Positions 43,161-52,837 are shown, numbered from the stretch's first letter. The stretch is DNA of 64,000 nt from Gelidibacter salicanalis (GCF_007997285.1 NZ_VORX01000008.1:62001-126000), one strand, 5' to 3'. Program-made: numbers and translations. The notes: generated from the sequence alone by a model not told the origin.

Positions 43161-45323
43161 CTATTTCATCCGTTCTACCAATTCTAACTGCCCCATGTCC
43201 ACACTTGTTGTAAACATGCCGTAGTCAATAAATGCTTTATTTTTTTCGATTTTATCAATACTTCCAACCGCTCTACCGTCTTGTAAACGGACGCGATCGC
43301 CAATTTTAAAAGTGGGTTTAGGTTGAGGAGCTGCGTCAACTTTTATCTTGGCTGCTTTCTTTTTCTGGCGAATGACTTCCACCGTCTTTTCTGCTTCCTT
43401 AATCACTTTCTGTTCTTTGGCCTTCTGAACCTTCTTCACTTTAGCAGAAACTTTCTTTCTTTTGGAATTCTCTATCTGCACGAGCTTAAAGAGTTCGTCC
43501 ATGAGTTCTTTCTTTTTCTTATTGTCAAAGTATTTCTCAGACAAATCGTTCATCTTCTGTCCTAAATAAACCAATCGCTGATTGCTGTCGTACAATTCTT
43601 GATAGCTTTCCAGTTTTTTCTGAATTTTGAAATTTATTTCTTCCAATTTTTCCGCTTCAGATTGGGTTTTGCGTTCATTAATTTTTAAAGACTGTTCTGT
43701 TTTTTCAAGTTTGCTACGTTCCTTTTGAAGCTTTGCAATAGTGGCATCAAATCGGACTTTACCACGCTCAATTTTCTTTTTTGCTCGATTGACTAGACTG
43801 TAGGGAATGCCATTTTTTTGAGCCACTTCAAAGGTAAACGAACTTCCGGCCTGACCCAGTGCCAATTTAAACATGGGCTCCAGACTTTTTTCGTCAAACA
43901 TCATATTGGCGTTTTGCATAAAGGGCAATTCATTTGCTAATACTTTGAGGTTGGAGTAGTGGGTGGTGATAATCCCAAACGCTTCCCTATGGTAAAACTC
44001 CTCCAAAAAGGTTTCCGCCAAAGCGCCACCCAATTCAGGATCACTCCCAGTTCCAAACTCATCAATCAGAAAAAGCGTGTGTTTATTGCACTTTTTCAGA
44101 AAATAATTCATTTGTTTTAATCGGTAGCTATACGTGCTCAAATGGTTTTCTATAGATTGATTATCGCCGATATCAGTAAGAATCCTATCAAACAGACAAA
44201 CTTTACTGCGTTCATGAACAGGAATCAACATCCCACTTTGAAGCATTACCTGCAGTAATCCGACAGTTTTTAGCGTGATACTTTTTCCACCAGCATTAGG
44301 TCCGGAGATTACAATGATTCTATTTTCAGGATGCAATTCTATAGACTGCGGAAACGTGGTTTTATTCTTCTTTTTATTTGATAGATACAACAACGGATGG
44401 ATAGCCTCCCGGAGCACATAATCCTTAGTCTCCGAGATTTCAGGCAAAATACCATTAATGGATTCCGCATATTTTGCCTTTGCAAAAATCACGTCCAATT
44501 CTGTTAAAAATTGCTGATAATCCTGTAATAATTCTCGGAAGGGTCTGATAAAGTTAGTAAGCTGCTTTAAGATTCTGGTGACTTCTTCCTTTTCTTCAAA
44601 TTCTAAATTATTGAGTTCCCGAGTATATTTAAAAGTGGCTTCTGGCTCAATATATACTATACTTCCTGTTTTGCTGCCACCTAAAATTGCCCCTTTAACC
44701 TTTCGTCTGTACATGGCTTTTACGGCCAATACGCGTTTGTTTTCTACCACAGATTCTCTGATATCATCTAAATAATCTTGGCCACTATAGGCGGTTAATG
44801 CAGAAGCAAAACTCTGATTGATCTTCCCGCGAACCCCATTGATATCTTGACGCAAACGAAATAATTCGTCAGAAGCATTGTCTTTAACATCTCCAAAACG
44901 ATCGATGATTGCATCTATTTGGGTAATAAGATCAGTGGTAACGGTAATATTTTCAGCGTAGTCAAATAGATTTGGATAATATTCTTTAAACTTTTTTAAA
45001 AAGTTTATGATGTCATTGCTGGCTGCTGATATTGCTTTAATCTTTCTAAAACTGATGGTTTCTAAATATGAGTTTTCAATTTTAAGCAGTTTAATTTCAT
45101 TGGTAATCGGTTCAAACCCATGATTTGGAATGCGATTGTCATTGTCAAACGATGCTAAATAATCATTGGTGAGCGCTAATGCGTTCAGCAACTCGTGTTT
45201 TTTAGAATAGGGAACGGTCTGTAAGGCCTTTTCAGTGCCTAAGTGCGTTAGGCAATGCGCCGCCATTTGATCAAGGACGGTATAGAATTCAATATCTTTA
45301 AGGGTTTTCTCTTGAATGTGCAT
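43161..45323 (-). CDS. mutS2: MutS2-family protein without Smr domain
   Basis: 720 residues. The MutS core (lever and clamp helices) precedes the ABC-type ATPase with Walker A GPNAGGKS at 341-348 and Walker B FLIDEFGTG. A long Lys/Glu coiled coil (about 510-640) follows, and the C-terminus is a short KOW/SH3-like domain (IGDRVRLQDGRAVGS). The classical Smr nuclease domain of MutS2 (about 80 further residues) is absent; members of this phylum often end here. Known roles are suppression of recombination and rescue of collided ribosomes. Smr-dependent cleavage would need another protein. Confidence 0.88.
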   Translation of the reverse strand: MHIQEKTLKDIEFYTVLDQMAAHCLTHLGTEKALQTVPYSKKHELLNALALTNDYLASFDNDNRIPNHGFEPITNEIKLLKIENSYLETISFRKIKAISAASNDIINFLKKFKEYYPNLFDYAENITVTTDLITQIDAIIDRFGDVKDNASDELFRLRQDINGVRGKINQSFASALTAYSGQDYLDDIRESVVENKRVLAVKAMYRRKVKGAILGGSKTGSIVYIEPEATFKYTRELNNLEFEEKEEVTRILKQLTNFIRPFRELLQDYQQFLTELDVIFAKAKYAESINGILPEISETKDYVLREAIHPLLYLSNKKKNKTTFPQSIELHPENRIIVISGPNAGGKSITLKTVGLLQVMLQSGMLIPVHERSKVCLFDRILTDIGDNQSIENHLSTYSYRLKQMNYFLKKCNKHTLFLIDEFGTGSDPELGGALAETFLEEFYHREAFGIITTHYSNLKVLANELPFMQNANMMFDEKSLEPMFKLALGQAGSSFTFEVAQKNGIPYSLVNRAKKKIERGKVRFDATIAKLQKERSKLEKTEQSLKINERKTQSEAEKLEEINFKIQKKLESYQELYDSNQRLVYLGQKMNDLSEKYFDNKKKKELMDELFKLVQIENSKRKKVSAKVKKVQKAKEQKVIKEAEKTVEVIRQKKKAAKIKVDAAPQPKPTFKIGDRVRLQDGRAVGSIDKIEKNKAFIDYGMFTTSVDMGQLELVERMK

Positions 45324-45352
45324 TCGCTTTTTGTAGATCTTTTAATTATGTT

Positions 45353-45360
45353 CAAATTTA
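45353..45360 (-). promoter_or_regulatory. -7 promoter box for mutS2
   Basis: Minus-strand TAAATTTG, an exact TAnnTTTG, 30 bases upstream of the ATG at 45323, in the divergent gap with ung. Confidence 0.5.
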
Positions 45361-45439
45361 AGGAAATTTAAAGTTTTGGAATGTATATTTTAGCACAACC
45401 ATAAATCACCTTATTTTTATTCCAAACGATCAATTACAC

Positions 45440-46105
45440 ATGGAGTTTTACCTAGAGCCGAGCTGGAAAGCGCACTTACAATCCGAATTTGAAAAATCAT
45501 ATTTTAAGGAGCTAATGACTTATGTAGCGCAAGAATACGCGCAGCAGCAATGTTATCCAAAACAGGACGACATTTTTAATGCTTTTAAATGGTGCCCATT
45601 TGATGCGGTAAAAGTGGTGATTATAGGTCAAGATCCTTACCATGGACCTGGACAAGCTAATGGACTTTGTTTTTCAGTGAATGATGGCATCGCGCATCCA
45701 CCATCACTCAGAAATATTTTTAAGGAATTAGAAACTGACACACAGAAAACGTATCCAGATTCAGGAAATTTGGAAGCATGGGCAAAACAAGGCGTTCTGT
45801 TACTGAATGCCACTTTAACCGTTAGGGCGGGTATGGCCGGAAGTCACCAAAAGAGGGGATGGGAAACCTTCACCAATGCGGTTATAAAAACGATAAGCGA
45901 CCAAAAAGAAGATGTGGTCTTCTTATTATGGGGTGGTTACGCCAAGCAAAAAGTGAAATTTATTGAGGCTTCAAAACATCATATCATCACTTCCGGGCAT
46001 CCGTCCCCATTGAGTGCCAATAGAGGATATTGGTTTGGCAACCAGAGTTTCAGCAAAACCAATGTACAGCTGAAAAATCTAGGTTTGACTCCCATTGCGT
46101 GGTAA
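45440..46105 (+). CDS. ung: Uracil-DNA glycosylase (family 1)
   Basis: 221 residues. Asp65 in GQDPYHGPGQANG is the water-activating residue, and His187 in HPSPLS completes the uracil site; the LLNATLTV block is also present. UNG removes uracil from DNA as the first step of base excision repair. It is divergent from mutS2 and its stop is convergent with the binding-protein-fold gene. A near-miss -7 box is upstream. Confidence 0.96.
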   Translation: MEFYLEPSWKAHLQSEFEKSYFKELMTYVAQEYAQQQCYPKQDDIFNAFKWCPFDAVKVVIIGQDPYHGPGQANGLCFSVNDGIAHPPSLRNIFKELETDTQKTYPDSGNLEAWAKQGVLLLNATLTVRAGMAGSHQKRGWETFTNAVIKTISDQKEDVVFLLWGGYAKQKVKFIEASKHHIITSGHPSPLSANRGYWFGNQSFSKTNVQLKNLGLTPIAW

Positions 46106-46138
46106 ACTCTGAGCGAGGCTACTTATGATAATGTAAAA

Positions 46139-46993
46139 TTATACGTTTTTGACAATCTGATGGTAAGGCCGTTTTTCGGCAAGAATATCCAATTTTATTA
46201 ATTTCTGCTGTACTTTATTAACCGTAGCTTCATCTAAATGGCGTTGGGACCATTCAGTAAGCGAAAGCCATTCTTGTACGTCCTCTAATTCTAAGGCATA
46301 GCGGTTGGCAATCATTCGGTCAATACTAGGGATTTCCTTAAAATCGATCGTCGTATTATTAATGATTTCTAAAATGATTTTCACCAGATTTTCATTGGCT
46401 GCCAAAAATTCATCTCTAACCGCGATCACAAAACAAGGCCAAGGAGTAGGGCAATTTCCAATGCGTCTAAATACTCCAGAATCGACAATAGGTTTGGTCA
46501 TAAATTTTTCCCACATAAAATAATCTGCCTCGCCATTACTCAACGCTTTTACGGCGCCTTCTAAATCTTTAACCAATTCAAATTTTAAATCGGTGTCTAA
46601 ATTCCATCCGTTATTTTCGGCGTTAATATAGGCCATTAAGTGCGACCCAGAACCATATCTACTAATGGCACAGCGTTTGCCTTTTAAATCTTCAATCGAT
46701 TTAAATTCTGATCCATTTGCCACATGAATCCCCCAAATGAGTGGAGTTTCTACAAAAACTTGAACGATTTTACTCGGATTGCCTTCAGCGATATCTTTTA
46801 CGATGCCTTCAGTCAAAATCACCGCCATATCAATATCGCCGTTGCGCAAGGCTTCGGTCATGGCACCAGTACCACTATGGTAATCTTGCCAACGTAAATT
46901 GATTTCTTCTTCCTTATATTCGCCATTCTTCAACGTTAAATACCACGCTAAGTTGAAATGTTCCGGTACACCACCTATATTTACTGTCTTCAT
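46139..46993 (-). CDS. Substrate-binding-protein-fold protein without signal peptide
   Basis: 284 residues from the ATG at 46993 (a TTG at 46996 adds one residue). The type-II periplasmic binding fold is suggested by IGGVPEHFN, YGSGSHLMAY, and the NMT1/ThiY-like ordering of domains. There is no signal peptide, lipobox, or adjacent ABC permease or ATPase. Related cytosolic forms include MqnA/MqnD (menaquinone biosynthesis) and Thi5-type proteins, but no diagnostic residues let me choose. It is the downstream end of a minus-strand run with three tightly linked genes. Confidence 0.68.
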   Translation of the reverse strand: MKTVNIGGVPEHFNLAWYLTLKNGEYKEEEINLRWQDYHSGTGAMTEALRNGDIDMAVILTEGIVKDIAEGNPSKIVQVFVETPLIWGIHVANGSEFKSIEDLKGKRCAISRYGSGSHLMAYINAENNGWNLDTDLKFELVKDLEGAVKALSNGEADYFMWEKFMTKPIVDSGVFRRIGNCPTPWPCFVIAVRDEFLAANENLVKIILEIINNTTIDFKEIPSIDRMIANRYALELEDVQEWLSLTEWSQRHLDEATVNKVQQKLIKLDILAEKRPYHQIVKNV

Positions 46994-47076
46994 CAAAATG
47001 ATCTGTTAGCACTTCATCAATTCTCAAATTGAAAAAGTGTGTTAATTTAAGTTTTAAAGTGTTTAAAACTAGCTAA

Positions 47077-47946
47077 TTATTGCACTAATTTATCTAAGGT
47101 ATACGTAATTAATTTATTAATCAAACCTGAGGGGTCCTTGCTGAATTCGCCAGTCGCTCTATTGGCAATGATCGCATTCATAGAAACGGCTTTGTGACCT
47201 AAAAGTGCGGATAAGGCATAAATTCCAGCCGTTTCCATTTCAAGATTTGTAATAGGCCTATCTTGAAAATTGAAACTGGCCAATTTATCGTTCAAGCCCT
47301 CATCCTGCAAAGGAAGTCTTAAAACCCGACCCTGAGGTCCGTAAAAGCCAACATTTGTAGCTGTAAAACCTTTCACAGTTTGATCTGAATTCATTTTCTG
47401 GTACAAATCAGCATTACATTTAACAATATAAGGCTTAGATTTTAAAGGACTCCAATTGGTATGCTCAACCAGTGCTTCAGATATATTCAAATCTTGAATA
47501 GCGTTATTATCATAAAAGTGCAATAAACTGTCAAAGCCTGCTGCATACTCACTAATTACAAATGAATCTAAAGGAATATTTTTTTGAATAGACCCAGAAG
47601 TTCCTATTCTGACAATTTCCAAGGAGGTTAGGGTGTCTTTAATAATGCGTTTTTCTAAATCTATATTGACTAAGGCATCCAATTCATTTAATACAATATC
47701 AATATTATCAGTACCAATTCCCGTAGAAATAACGGTGATGCGTTTCCCTTTATAAGTCCCCGTTTGGGTATGGAATTCTCTTTTGCGTGTTTGAAATTCT
47801 ACGGTGTCAAAATGTTCCGTAACGCTGTCCACCCGATCTGGATCTCCAACCGTAATAATGGTGGTTGCCAAATGTTCTGGTCTCAAATTAAGATGGTATA
47901 CACTACCATCCGGATTTAATATAAGTTCTGATGCTGCTATAGCCAT
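47077..47946 (-). CDS. Nucleoside phosphorylase (PNP/UDP family)
   Basis: 289 residues. Family blocks are VGDPDRV near 33-39, GTGIGTDNI-type phosphate loop, RIGTSGSIQ, and NLEMETAGIYA, the substrate loop with the ribose-binding Glu. These enzymes release nucleobases from purine nucleosides or uridine. The ATG overlaps the upstream DUF1835 stop (TAATG). The three genes (SUI1-like, DUF1835, phosphorylase) form one translationally coupled operon. Confidence 0.9.
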   Translation of the reverse strand: MAIAASELILNPDGSVYHLNLRPEHLATTIITVGDPDRVDSVTEHFDTVEFQTRKREFHTQTGTYKGKRITVISTGIGTDNIDIVLNELDALVNIDLEKRIIKDTLTSLEIVRIGTSGSIQKNIPLDSFVISEYAAGFDSLLHFYDNNAIQDLNISEALVEHTNWSPLKSKPYIVKCNADLYQKMNSDQTVKGFTATNVGFYGPQGRVLRLPLQDEGLNDKLASFNFQDRPITNLEMETAGIYALSALLGHKAVSMNAIIANRATGEFSKDPSGLINKLITYTLDKLVQ

Positions 47947-48875
47947 TAGGTTGATGTTATAAGTTTGTTTTCAGTTTTACTGAACTGAAAATCTAATTTT
48001 TTTACGCCTCCAAAAATCATTAGGGACTTTATTTCTTCTGAAAAGTCACGTTCTCGTTTAATGGCTGCATTGCCTTTTTCATTCAGCACAAGCAATCCAT
48101 CTTCTTGTTCGTAAAAAATTTCTAACAGAGCAATCATACGGTTGATTTGAAGATCTCCAAATCCGTAATACCCTTGAAAATTTAAAATATAGCCTAATAA
48201 ATGTCGCTTTGACTTTATACTTTGATCCGCAATCATTTGAAGTGTGTGCGTTTCTAAAGTTGAAAGCCCCGTTACTGAATCGGGAAATCGTTCTAAATGT
48301 GCTCTCAAGCAGTTGCTCAAATATGGAAACGATGAATTTTGAACAATATAAGGTTTAAACAGGTTATGATCCTTACCACAGTAGATACGCCATAAAGAAC
48401 GCATCAAATCTGAATCTTCTGTTGATAATTTAATTCTATCGGTGTAATGTTGCTGCAGTTGTTCAAGTTTTAGTTCTGCCAACGCTTTCAATTCCTTTTC
48501 TCCTTTTACACGGCCACTGCACACCAAGTAGAGTGGAAGCTCAATGTCCTTTTGTCGTAGCAGGTTGATAATTGCCATCAGATTAATATGACAAAAAAGA
48601 TCATATTCAAACCACAATACAATCTCCTCAAACTGCTCGGTATGGTTGAGAATATCTATTTCCTCAATCAATTCTTCTTCATTGATTTCTATCTCATAAT
48701 AATCTTGAAGAAACTCCATTCTAAGATTGTAAAACTCCTGAGTGGCAATCCGTTCCGTTGTTGGGCCTTCGCATAACATTTCCTGCCACGTTAGGAAGTG
48801 GCCTTCATAGCGGAGTTCTTTCAAATAATCAGTCAGATTATTCCCGTTGGTAATATGTAGTGTTTTAGATGCCAT
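47946..48875 (-). CDS. DUF1835 domain protein
   Basis: 309 residues. The N-terminal DUF1835 region starts LHITNGNNLTDYLKE and is followed by HFLTWQEMLCEGP and the helical middle with EEIVLWFEYDLFCHIN, which matches the family. The C-terminal part (about 180-300) resembles the companion DUF3658. Function unknown. Its ATG overlaps the SUI1-like stop (TGATG) and its stop overlaps the phosphorylase start, so its product is probably made in step with both. Confidence 0.82.
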   Translation of the reverse strand: MASKTLHITNGNNLTDYLKELRYEGHFLTWQEMLCEGPTTERIATQEFYNLRMEFLQDYYEIEINEEELIEEIDILNHTEQFEEIVLWFEYDLFCHINLMAIINLLRQKDIELPLYLVCSGRVKGEKELKALAELKLEQLQQHYTDRIKLSTEDSDLMRSLWRIYCGKDHNLFKPYIVQNSSFPYLSNCLRAHLERFPDSVTGLSTLETHTLQMIADQSIKSKRHLLGYILNFQGYYGFGDLQINRMIALLEIFYEQEDGLLVLNEKGNAAIKRERDFSEEIKSLMIFGGVKKLDFQFSKTENKLITST

Positions 48876-49198
48876 CAGCCACCCACACGTTTAACTGCGA
48901 AACCTTTTTCTTTTAATAAGGTCATAATTTGATCTCCAAAATCACCTTGTATGATAATTTTATCGTCTTTAAAACTGCCTCCCACACTAAGTTTGGTTTT
49001 CAATTCTTTGGCGAGTAATTTAAAGTCTTCCGTAGCGCCCGTATAACCTTCTAAAATGGTAATAGGTTTCCCTTTGCGTTTTTCATATTTGCAGAGGATA
49101 GGATCATCCTGCAACCAAATGTTGGAGGGAGATTCTTCTGGGGTTTCTTCTGGGGTATGTTCTGGAAATAACTTTTTGAGTTGGTCTTCTAAATCCAT
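48875..49198 (-). CDS. SUI1/YciH-like translation factor
   Basis: 107 residues from the ATG at 49198; the longer 49225 start reads through a sequence matching the CAGT repeat family (MPTLKTERF). The C-terminal half is the SUI1 (eIF1) fold: GYTGATEDFKLLAKELKTK, GGSFKDDKIIIQGDF and FAVKRVGG. YciH-like proteins influence start-codon choice on leaderless or unusual mRNAs. Near it is a -7-like box (GAATTTTG with TTG 17 bases upstream). First gene of an operon with DUF1835. Confidence 0.86.
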   Translation of the reverse strand: MDLEDQLKKLFPEHTPEETPEESPSNIWLQDDPILCKYEKRKGKPITILEGYTGATEDFKLLAKELKTKLSVGGSFKDDKIIIQGDFGDQIMTLLKEKGFAVKRVGG

Positions 49199-49257
49199 AA
49201 ATCTTTCAGTCTTCAGTGTCGGCAAAATTCAAGCGAATAGCCCTGATCAATTACTGT

Positions 49258-50208
49258 TTATTTTTTAATTAATCCGAGTTCTATCAATCGTTCCGTTAAA
49301 AATTCGCCAGCAGTAATATCTTCAAATTGTTTTGGATTGTCTTCATCAATGCAGCTCTCCAAAACATCCAATTTCATTTCGCTTATGGGATGCATAAAAA
49401 ATGGAATGGAATACCGAGAGGTGCCCCATAATTCTCTTGGCGGATTGACCACACGGTGGATGGTCGATTTCAATTTGTTATTAGTATGCCTTGATAGCAT
49501 ATCGCCCACATTAATCATCAATTCATCCGGTTCTGCAATGGCATCAAGCCATTCGCCCTTATGATTTTGAACTTGCAGTCCGCGCCCTTGAGCCCCCATT
49601 AATAGGGTAATCAGGTTAATATCGCCATGTGCTGCAGCACGAACCGCCTCTTTAGGTTCTTCATGAATTGGTGGATAATGGATAGGTCTTAAAATAGAAT
49701 TGCCATTATGGATATAATTATCAAAGTATGTTTCTTCTAAATTTAAATGTAGGGCCAGGGCTCTAAGCACATATTTAGCGGTTTTTTCGAGCATCGCATA
49801 AGCTTCCTTACCAACTTCATTAAACCGTGGTAGTTCAGCAACATTTACATTTTCAGGATATTCTTTAGCACGTACAGGATCATCATCAACATATTGCCCA
49901 AAATGCCAAAACTCTTTTAAGTCGCCCTGTTTTTGACCTTTTGCACTTTCTTTTCCAAAAGATACGTAGCCACGCTGTCCGCCAATCCCAGGAATCTCGT
50001 AGGTGCGCTTCACATCGGTTGGGAGTGAGAAGAAGTTTTTAACCTCTCCGTAGAGATCGTCTACCAAGGCATCATCTAGAAAGTGACCTTTAAGGGCAAC
50101 AAAACCAATTTCTTCATAGGCCTTTCCAATCTCGTCAATAAATTTCTGTTTCCTATCTGGGTCGCCGGAGACGAAATCCTTCAGATTTACGCTTGGTATC
50201 ACATTCAT
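49258..50208 (-). CDS. Isopenicillin N synthase-family 2-oxoglutarate/Fe(II) oxygenase
   Basis: 316 residues. The iron facial triad is His194, Asp196 (AHGDINL) and His251 (STIHRVV), and Arg265-Tyr-Ser267 binds 2-oxoglutarate. The N-terminal DIOX_N region is present. In plants and bacteria this family hydroxylates small metabolites or makes ethylene; substrate unknown. It lies alone on the minus strand, divergent from the E1 fusion, each with its own -7 box. Confidence 0.9.
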   Translation of the reverse strand: MNVIPSVNLKDFVSGDPDRKQKFIDEIGKAYEEIGFVALKGHFLDDALVDDLYGEVKNFFSLPTDVKRTYEIPGIGGQRGYVSFGKESAKGQKQGDLKEFWHFGQYVDDDPVRAKEYPENVNVAELPRFNEVGKEAYAMLEKTAKYVLRALALHLNLEETYFDNYIHNGNSILRPIHYPPIHEEPKEAVRAAAHGDINLITLLMGAQGRGLQVQNHKGEWLDAIAEPDELMINVGDMLSRHTNNKLKSTIHRVVNPPRELWGTSRYSIPFFMHPISEMKLDVLESCIDEDNPKQFEDITAGEFLTERLIELGLIKK

Positions 50209-50242
50209 TGCTATATATGTTTTAGATTTAACTGCTTTATCA

Positions 50243-50250
50243 CAAAAGTA
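50243..50250 (-). promoter_or_regulatory. -7 promoter box for the 2OG oxygenase gene
   Basis: Minus-strand TACTTTTG, an exact TAnnTTTG, 35 bases upstream of the ATG at 50208. Confidence 0.5.
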
Positions 50251-50328
50251 ACGAAAAATACTGTAAAATGCGGTCGCAATAAAGTGCTAAAAAATTGAGG
50301 GTTTAGAGTCATTCTCTCTAATTTTATT

Positions 50329-50336
50329 TACATTTG
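50329..50336 (+). promoter_or_regulatory. -7 promoter box for the E1 alpha/beta fusion gene
   Basis: TACATTTG, an exact TAnnTTTG, 20 bases before the ATG at 50357. A TTTAG lies 23 bases upstream. Confidence 0.5.
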
Positions 50337-50356
50337 AGATTTAAAACGCTAACCTT

Positions 50357-52357
50357 ATGTTATCATCTATTAAAAGCGCGATTCACTTCGATAAAAAGAA
50401 TCTCGATAACAAGACACTTCTTCAACTCTACAAGTCTATGCTCAAGCCTAGATTGATTGAAGAAAAGATGTTAATTCTACTCCGTCAGGGGAAAGTTTCC
50501 AAATGGTTTTCCGGAATAGGGCAAGAGGCCATCTCAGTAGGTGTTACCATGGCTCTAAACCCGGATGAGTTTATCTTACCAATGCACCGTAATTTAGGGG
50601 TGTTTACCACGCGTGAAATTCCGTTGCAACGTCTATTTAGTCAATGGCAGGGCAAGGCCAATGGATTTACTAAAGGTCGTGATCGCTCCTTCCATTTTGG
50701 AACCCAAGAGTATAACATTGTAGGCATGATTTCTCATTTGGGCCCGCAATTAGGTGTTGCTGATGGCATAGCACTGGCAAGTAACCTAAAAAACAAAAAT
50801 CAAGTGACTGCTGTTTTCACAGGAGAAGGCGGAACAAGTGAAGGCGACTTCCACGAAGCACTTAACGTGGCAGCGGTATGGCAATTACCTGTAATTTTTT
50901 GCATTGAAAACAACGGCTACGGTTTGTCTACTCCTACTAGTGAACAATATTTTTGCAAGGATTTGGCCGATAGAGGAAAAGGCTATGGTATTGATTCCTT
51001 TATTTTAGATGGGAATAATATTCTAGAAGTTTACGGCAAAATGTTGAAACTTGCAGAAAGCGTCCGGAAACGTCCGCGCCCTATTTTGATAGAGTTTAAA
51101 ACATTTAGAATGCGCGGTCATGAGGAGGCCAGTGGAACCAAATATGTTCCGAGTGATCTCATTAAAGAATGGGAAGCAAAGGATCCTATCAATAACTATA
51201 GAAATTATTTGCTCAATTTAGGTGTGTTAAGCACGGAGCAAGATAACCAATTCCAAACCGAAATAAAGTCTGAAATTGACGCAGCTTTGAAAGCGGCAGG
51301 CGCAGAGGAAGAGATTATCGCTGATGCAAGTGTTGAATTAAATGACGTCTACGCTCCTTATGATTATCAGCACATTGAACCGAAGTCGAGTGGAGAGGAC
51401 ATTCGCTTTATTGACGCTATTTCTCAAGGTTTACGCCAGAGCATGCAACGCCATAAAGACTTGGTAATTATGGGCCAGGATATTGCGGAATACGGTGGTG
51501 CATTTAAAATCACTGAAGGCTTTGTAGCCGAATTTGGTAAAGAGCGTGTCCGCAACACCCCGATTTGTGAATCGGCCATTGTAGAAGCGGCCATGGGACT
51601 GTCCATAGCGGGAATGAAAGCCATTGTAGAGATGCAATTTGCTGATTTTGTGAGTTCAGGCTTCAATCCTATTGTTAATTATTTAGCAAAATCGCATTAC
51701 CGATGGAATGAGAATGCTGATGTGGTGATCAGAATGCCTTGTGGCGCTGGCGTTGCGGCGGGTCCGTTCCATTCGCAAACGAACGAAGCCTGGTTCACCA
51801 AAACTCCAGGATTAAAAGTGGTGTATCCAGCATTTCCTTATGATGCCAAAGGATTATTGGCCACTGCTATCAATGACCCTAATTCGGTATTGTTTTTCGA
51901 GCATAAAGCATTGTATAGAAGCATCCGTCAGGAAGTTCCTGCCGAATATTTCACCATCCCATTTGGACAAGCAGCACTTTTAAAAGAAGGTAAGGATATT
52001 ACCATTATAACCTATGGCGCGGCGGTACATTGGGCTTTAGACACATTAGCGAACAATGAAGATATTGACGCCGATTTAATCGATTTAAGAACGCTGCAGC
52101 CCCTAGATACCGACGCTATTTTCAAATCCGTAAAGAAAACCGGACGTGCGATCATCCTTCAGGAAGATTCCATGTTTGGCGGAATTGCTAGCGATTTAAG
52201 CGCTATGATTATGGAGCACTGTTTTGAATATTTAGATGCGCCAGTCAAACGAGTGGCGAGTATGGAAACACCTATTCCGTTCATCAACCAATTGGAAGAT
52301 CAATATTTGGCCAAAGGTAAGTTTGAGACAGAGCTACGAGCGGTCTTAAATTATTAA
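50357..52357 (+). CDS. Fused alpha and beta subunits of 2-oxoacid (branched-chain) dehydrogenase E1
   Basis: 666 residues in one chain: alpha-type half (about 1-330) with the thiamine site GEGGTSEGDFHEALN at 156-170 and ENN at 184-186, then a beta-type half (about 345-666) with MGQDIAEYGGAFK and VRNTPICESA. The fusion is widespread in Bacteroidetes. It decarboxylates 2-oxo acids, probably from Val, Leu and Ile, and feeds the lipoyl E2. The GDG of the usual motif is GEG here, which is common in the fused family. Ends at a perfect hairpin terminator. Confidence 0.92.
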   Translation: MLSSIKSAIHFDKKNLDNKTLLQLYKSMLKPRLIEEKMLILLRQGKVSKWFSGIGQEAISVGVTMALNPDEFILPMHRNLGVFTTREIPLQRLFSQWQGKANGFTKGRDRSFHFGTQEYNIVGMISHLGPQLGVADGIALASNLKNKNQVTAVFTGEGGTSEGDFHEALNVAAVWQLPVIFCIENNGYGLSTPTSEQYFCKDLADRGKGYGIDSFILDGNNILEVYGKMLKLAESVRKRPRPILIEFKTFRMRGHEEASGTKYVPSDLIKEWEAKDPINNYRNYLLNLGVLSTEQDNQFQTEIKSEIDAALKAAGAEEEIIADASVELNDVYAPYDYQHIEPKSSGEDIRFIDAISQGLRQSMQRHKDLVIMGQDIAEYGGAFKITEGFVAEFGKERVRNTPICESAIVEAAMGLSIAGMKAIVEMQFADFVSSGFNPIVNYLAKSHYRWNENADVVIRMPCGAGVAAGPFHSQTNEAWFTKTPGLKVVYPAFPYDAKGLLATAINDPNSVLFFEHKALYRSIRQEVPAEYFTIPFGQAALLKEGKDITIITYGAAVHWALDTLANNEDIDADLIDLRTLQPLDTDAIFKSVKKTGRAIILQEDSMFGGIASDLSAMIMEHCFEYLDAPVKRVASMETPIPFINQLEDQYLAKGKFETELRAVLNY

Positions 52358-52388
52358 GATTGCCGACTGTACTTCAATGATATAATTG

Positions 52389-52412
52389 GTGCCTGCAATT
52401 AATTGCAGGCAC
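52389..52412 (+). terminator. Hairpin terminator after the E1 fusion gene
   Basis: A perfect 24-base palindrome (arms GTGCCTGCAATT and its complement) followed by a T-run, 32 bases after the stop. Confidence 0.85.
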
Positions 52413-52612
52413 TTATTTTTTTTAGACACCCACAGTTTTGAATTATGGATAACTGGAGCGTTATTTGAGACATTGTTATCTAAAATAGACGGTTGGATTT
52501 AAAAATTAAAGCTTTTAAATTTTATCAGGAGAAAACTACGCACGCCAATAGTTCTATTTCTCTCTTTTTTGCTTAACTTAGAAAGATAAATCTCACATTA
52601 AAAATAAAACAT

Positions 52613-52816
52613 ATGAGCGACGTAAAAATATATTCAGGAAGTTCACAAGTAAGAATCATGGAAATCAAAAATATTCTTGAAAATGAACAGATCGATTATC
52701 AAGAACTAAACAAGTCTGATTCCTCTTTTTTAGTCATACATGGAGACATCGAAATATATGTTGCCCAGGCTGATGAACAAAGAGCGCTAGAGGTTTTGGC
52801 CAACAATAGATCGTAA
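52613..52816 (+). CDS. DUF2007 domain protein
   Basis: 67 residues with the DUF2007 pattern: VKIYSGSSQVRIMEIKNILENEQI then an acidic loop and a repeat-like second half (EIYVAQADEQRALEVLANN). DUF2007 domains fold like PII/ferredoxin-type small signalling domains; ligand unknown. No membrane segment or signal peptide. It stands alone with a terminator after it. Confidence 0.85.
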   Translation: MSDVKIYSGSSQVRIMEIKNILENEQIDYQELNKSDSSFLVIHGDIEIYVAQADEQRALEVLANNRS

Positions 52817-52837
52817 TTATAAAATTCCTTTTAAAAT

